Positions 62,023 through 64,000 of a DNA stretch of 64,000 nucleotides are shown here, piece by piece. The stretch spans positions 434,001-498,000 of the forward strand of contig NZ_BSNM01000016.1 in assembly GCF_030159995.1 (NCBI RefSeq). The letters are read 5' to 3'. Source of the DNA: Litoribrevibacter albus. GTDB taxonomy: Bacteria > Pseudomonadota > Gammaproteobacteria > Pseudomonadales > Litoribrevibacteraceae. Under the pieces are notes generated by a model that saw only the letters and a program-made list of their open reading frames with translations, was not told the DNA's origin and searched no databases. Both the position numbers and the translations under genes were made by a program. Each line of letters opens with the position of its first letter. The first letter of the stretch is position 1.

Positions 62023-64000
62023 ATGCGCCAATCGGCCAGGCAAATCGCAGATCATGCGTCATTCCAAGCCTTTATGAACAGCTACCTGAAAGAAGTTGAT
62101 CCCGGCGTCTGGCACCAGGCTAACCACTGGCAACAGCAGACAGACCAAACCCTGTCCGCCACCAGTCATCAGGTGCTGGAACTGAAACTGCCGAGCCAAC
62201 ATATCACCCTTGCGGTGGGCGTCAGCTACCGTTCACAAGTGGGTCGCCACACCCTGACTGAAGTGTTCCAAAAACCCTTACATCAATTCGATTGGCAAGC
62301 GCTGGATTTTTTCTCCGCGATCTTATTGCTGATCAAAGAACTGTACGCACCTGCGCCGGGTCATCCGCAAAGCGATCAACAACGCAAGAAGGAGCTGGAA
62401 CTGCTGGCGCGCCTGATCGAAAGTCAGCAGGTGATGACACGCTACCTTGAACAACGGTTGGACGATCCTAAGTTACGCAACCTCAACTTCATCGATTCTG
62501 AACAATCCATTCTGTTCGGTCATTGGCTGCATCCCACTCCGAAGTCCCGTCAGGGCATTCATGACTGGCAACATCAGGACTACAGCCCGGAGCTGTGTGG
62601 TGAGTTCCAACTGCATTATTTTTCGGTTGATCGAGCCCTGATAGAACAAGGCTCTATTCTGAGTCAAAGCGCGGAGGCGATTCTGCAACAGATTCTGACT
62701 CAGCAAAGTACCGCGATGGATACCCTCAGCCTGCCATTGTCAGAGGATCGTTTACTGATACCAACACACCCATTGCAAGCTCAATGGTTGCTGCATCAGG
62801 ATTACATTCAACAACGCATTGCTTCCGGTGAAATTCAGGACATCGGCCCATTAGGCGCCAAATTCACCCCCACCTCGTCAGTTCGCACTCTGTATTCAGA
62901 GCAGTTGGATTTCATGGTTAAGTTATCGATTCCGGTGAAAGTGACCAACTCCATGCGGATCAACATGCACCATGAATTGGAAGCCGGCATCGTGGTGGCG
63001 AACCTGTTGAGAACCAGCCAGTTCAGCCACAAATACCCGCGCTTTCAAACCATTGATGATCCGGCCTACGTCTCAGTAACGTTACCTGAGCGTGAAGAAA
63101 GTGGTTTTGAACTGATTATCCGGGAAAACCCGTTCAGCCGTTGCCAACCCAATGCCGACCAGTTGTCCGTGATTTCGCTGGCGGCACTGACTCAGGACGG
63201 CATCACAGAAGACCAGCCGTCCCGACTCTCCCAGTTGATCCACCAATTGGCGGATAATCAACAAAAAGAACAGCAACGCCCCATTGCACAGGTCGCCGCC
63301 CAGTGGCTCGAACACTATTGGCAGTGCGCCATTGAACCGGCCATTCGCCTCTACGACGAGTATGGCATCGCGCTGGAAGCCCACCAGCAAAATTCCCTGC
63401 TGGATGTCACGGACGGCCTGCCCTCCCGTTATTTCTATCGGGACAATCAGGGCTTTTACCTATCGAATGCTCATAAAACCGCCCTGCTGGCGATGGAGCC
63501 ACAACTTGCCAACACCCCGGAGCTGTTTTATGACGATGAGATGATTCTCAACCGCTTCAGCTATTACCTGATCGTCAACCAATTGTTTTCCGTCATTAAC
63601 CGCCTGGGCATCGATCAATTACTGCCGGAACATCAGGCGCTGGAACTATGCGTCGGCTGGTTAGCGATCTTGGAAAAACAACTCACCGGACAAGGAAAAA
63701 GGCTGGTCGAAAGCTTACTCAGCCAGCGCGACATAGCCTTTAAGGGCAACCTGTTAACCCGTATCCACGATGTGGATGAACTGCAGGCCGATCAGGAATT
63801 GGCGGTTTACACCAAAATCAAAAACCCGTTCCGGGCCATCGCCTTTGCCCAAGGGGTGGTCACCAGCGAGACCGATTCAGGCCAGCGTTTAGATGATCAA
63901 GGCACAGCCACGGCAGCTCATACCCTGCATCTGAATGCCTTGATTTCTGCCTCTGAACGGGGTTCCGCCACGCACTTTTCCGATGTGTCCGAGACAACCG
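62023..64000 (+). CDS. IucA/IucC-family NIS siderophore synthetase (runs off the window)
   Basis: The open frame begins ATGCGCCAATCGGCC and continues without a stop for 659 codons to the window end, so the 3' part is missing. Family features are 'LPLSEDRLLIPTHPLQAQWLLHQDYI' (the HPxQ region near 240-266), 'TPTSSVRTLYSEQLDFMVKLSIPVKVTNSMRINMHHELEAG' (ATP and citrate-binding core near 286-326) and 'RPIAQVAAQWLEHYW' near 420. These enzymes adenylate a carboxylate and join it to an amine or alcohol to build citrate- or ketoglutarate-type siderophores. A Fur box lies upstream, and a MATE exporter gene precedes it by 221 bp. The subtype cannot be fixed from the part seen. Confidence 0.9.
   Translation, partial: MRQSARQIADHASFQAFMNSYLKEVDPGVWHQANHWQQQTDQTLSATSHQVLELKLPSQHITLAVGVSYRSQVGRHTLTEVFQKPLHQFDWQALDFFSAILLLIKELYAPAPGHPQSDQQRKKELELLARLIESQQVMTRYLEQRLDDPKLRNLNFIDSEQSILFGHWLHPTPKSRQGIHDWQHQDYSPELCGEFQLHYFSVDRALIEQGSILSQSAEAILQQILTQQSTAMDTLSLPLSEDRLLIPTHPLQAQWLLHQDYIQQRIASGEIQDIGPLGAKFTPTSSVRTLYSEQLDFMVKLSIPVKVTNSMRINMHHELEAGIVVANLLRTSQFSHKYPRFQTIDDPAYVSVTLPEREESGFELIIRENPFSRCQPNADQLSVISLAALTQDGITEDQPSRLSQLIHQLADNQQKEQQRPIAQVAAQWLEHYWQCAIEPAIRLYDEYGIALEAHQQNSLLDVTDGLPSRYFYRDNQGFYLSNAHKTALLAMEPQLANTPELFYDDEMILNRFSYYLIVNQLFSVINRLGIDQLLPEHQALELCVGWLAILEKQLTGQGKRLVESLLSQRDIAFKGNLLTRIHDVDELQADQELAVYTKIKNPFRAIAFAQGVVTSETDSGQRLDDQGTATAAHTLHLNALISASERGSATHFSDVSETT

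Overview
This is a mid-GC chromosomal window from a gammaproteobacterium, most likely a marine or halotolerant member of the Oceanospirillales/Alteromonadales-type lineages. I infer this from the gene set: two-subunit pyruvate carboxylase, the carboxyspermidine route to polyamines, a homodimeric AceE with a two-lipoyl AceF, FadH, an NIS siderophore locus and REP-associated transposase debris. No rRNA, tRNA, CRISPR array, integrase or phage structural gene was seen. Species cannot be fixed from the sequence alone.

Layout. 1-5.2 kb: a cupin, two orphan type-3 solute-binding proteins, an EamA exporter with a repeat tail and a long acyl-CoA dehydrogenase. 5.4-10.9 kb: an operon for two-subunit pyruvate carboxylase (pycA, pycB) that ends in an SbtA-type bicarbonate transporter, with a divergent LysR regulator. 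11-14.3 kb: a membrane-anchored beta-repeat protein and fadH. 14.4-24.4 kb: small accessory genes, a DUF6502/lipoprotein pair, two exported proteins and a large periplasmic dihaem cytochrome. 24.6-30.6 kb: an iron-type alcohol dehydrogenase and aceEF. 31-39.7 kb: an aspartate module (dicarboxylate/amino-acid symporter, aspartase, Asp/Glu racemase, LysR regulator, a sensor kinase with a solute-binding input domain, and an NtrC-type regulator). A sigma-54 promoter and inverted-repeat sites precede aspA. 39.8-42.5 kb: a hydrolase, an NTF2-AraC fusion and a translationally coupled pair of unknown genes. 42.7-48.2 kb: the polyamine operon speA, carboxynorspermidine synthase, nspC, speB. 48.4-54.3 kb: an iron-siderophore importer with a TonB receptor. 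54.5-57.8 kb: an accessory island. 57.9-64 kb: a two-component system, a MATE exporter and the start of an NIS siderophore synthetase.

The most unusual region is 54.5-57.8 kb on the minus strand. It carries a recognisable integron attC site and matching cassette core sequences, but no integrase is in view. One cassette encodes a NYN-LOTUS protein and the next a TIR-like/deoxyribosyltransferase-like protein. They are followed by a broken REP-associated transposase and a Tse2-like toxin with a small partner. Two near-identical 34-35 bp elements begin inside attC-like half sites (ATAAC).

How the parts connect. The bicarbonate transporter probably feeds pyruvate carboxylase. D-aspartate can be racemised to L-aspartate and split to fumarate by AspA under the local regulators. 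Arginine is converted through agmatine and putrescine to (nor)spermidine. Three good Fur-box matches precede the TonB receptor, the two-component/MATE divergence and the NIS synthetase, so those units are probably one iron regulon. FadH and the acyl-CoA dehydrogenase share a 14-bp dyad upstream and may share a fatty-acid regulator.
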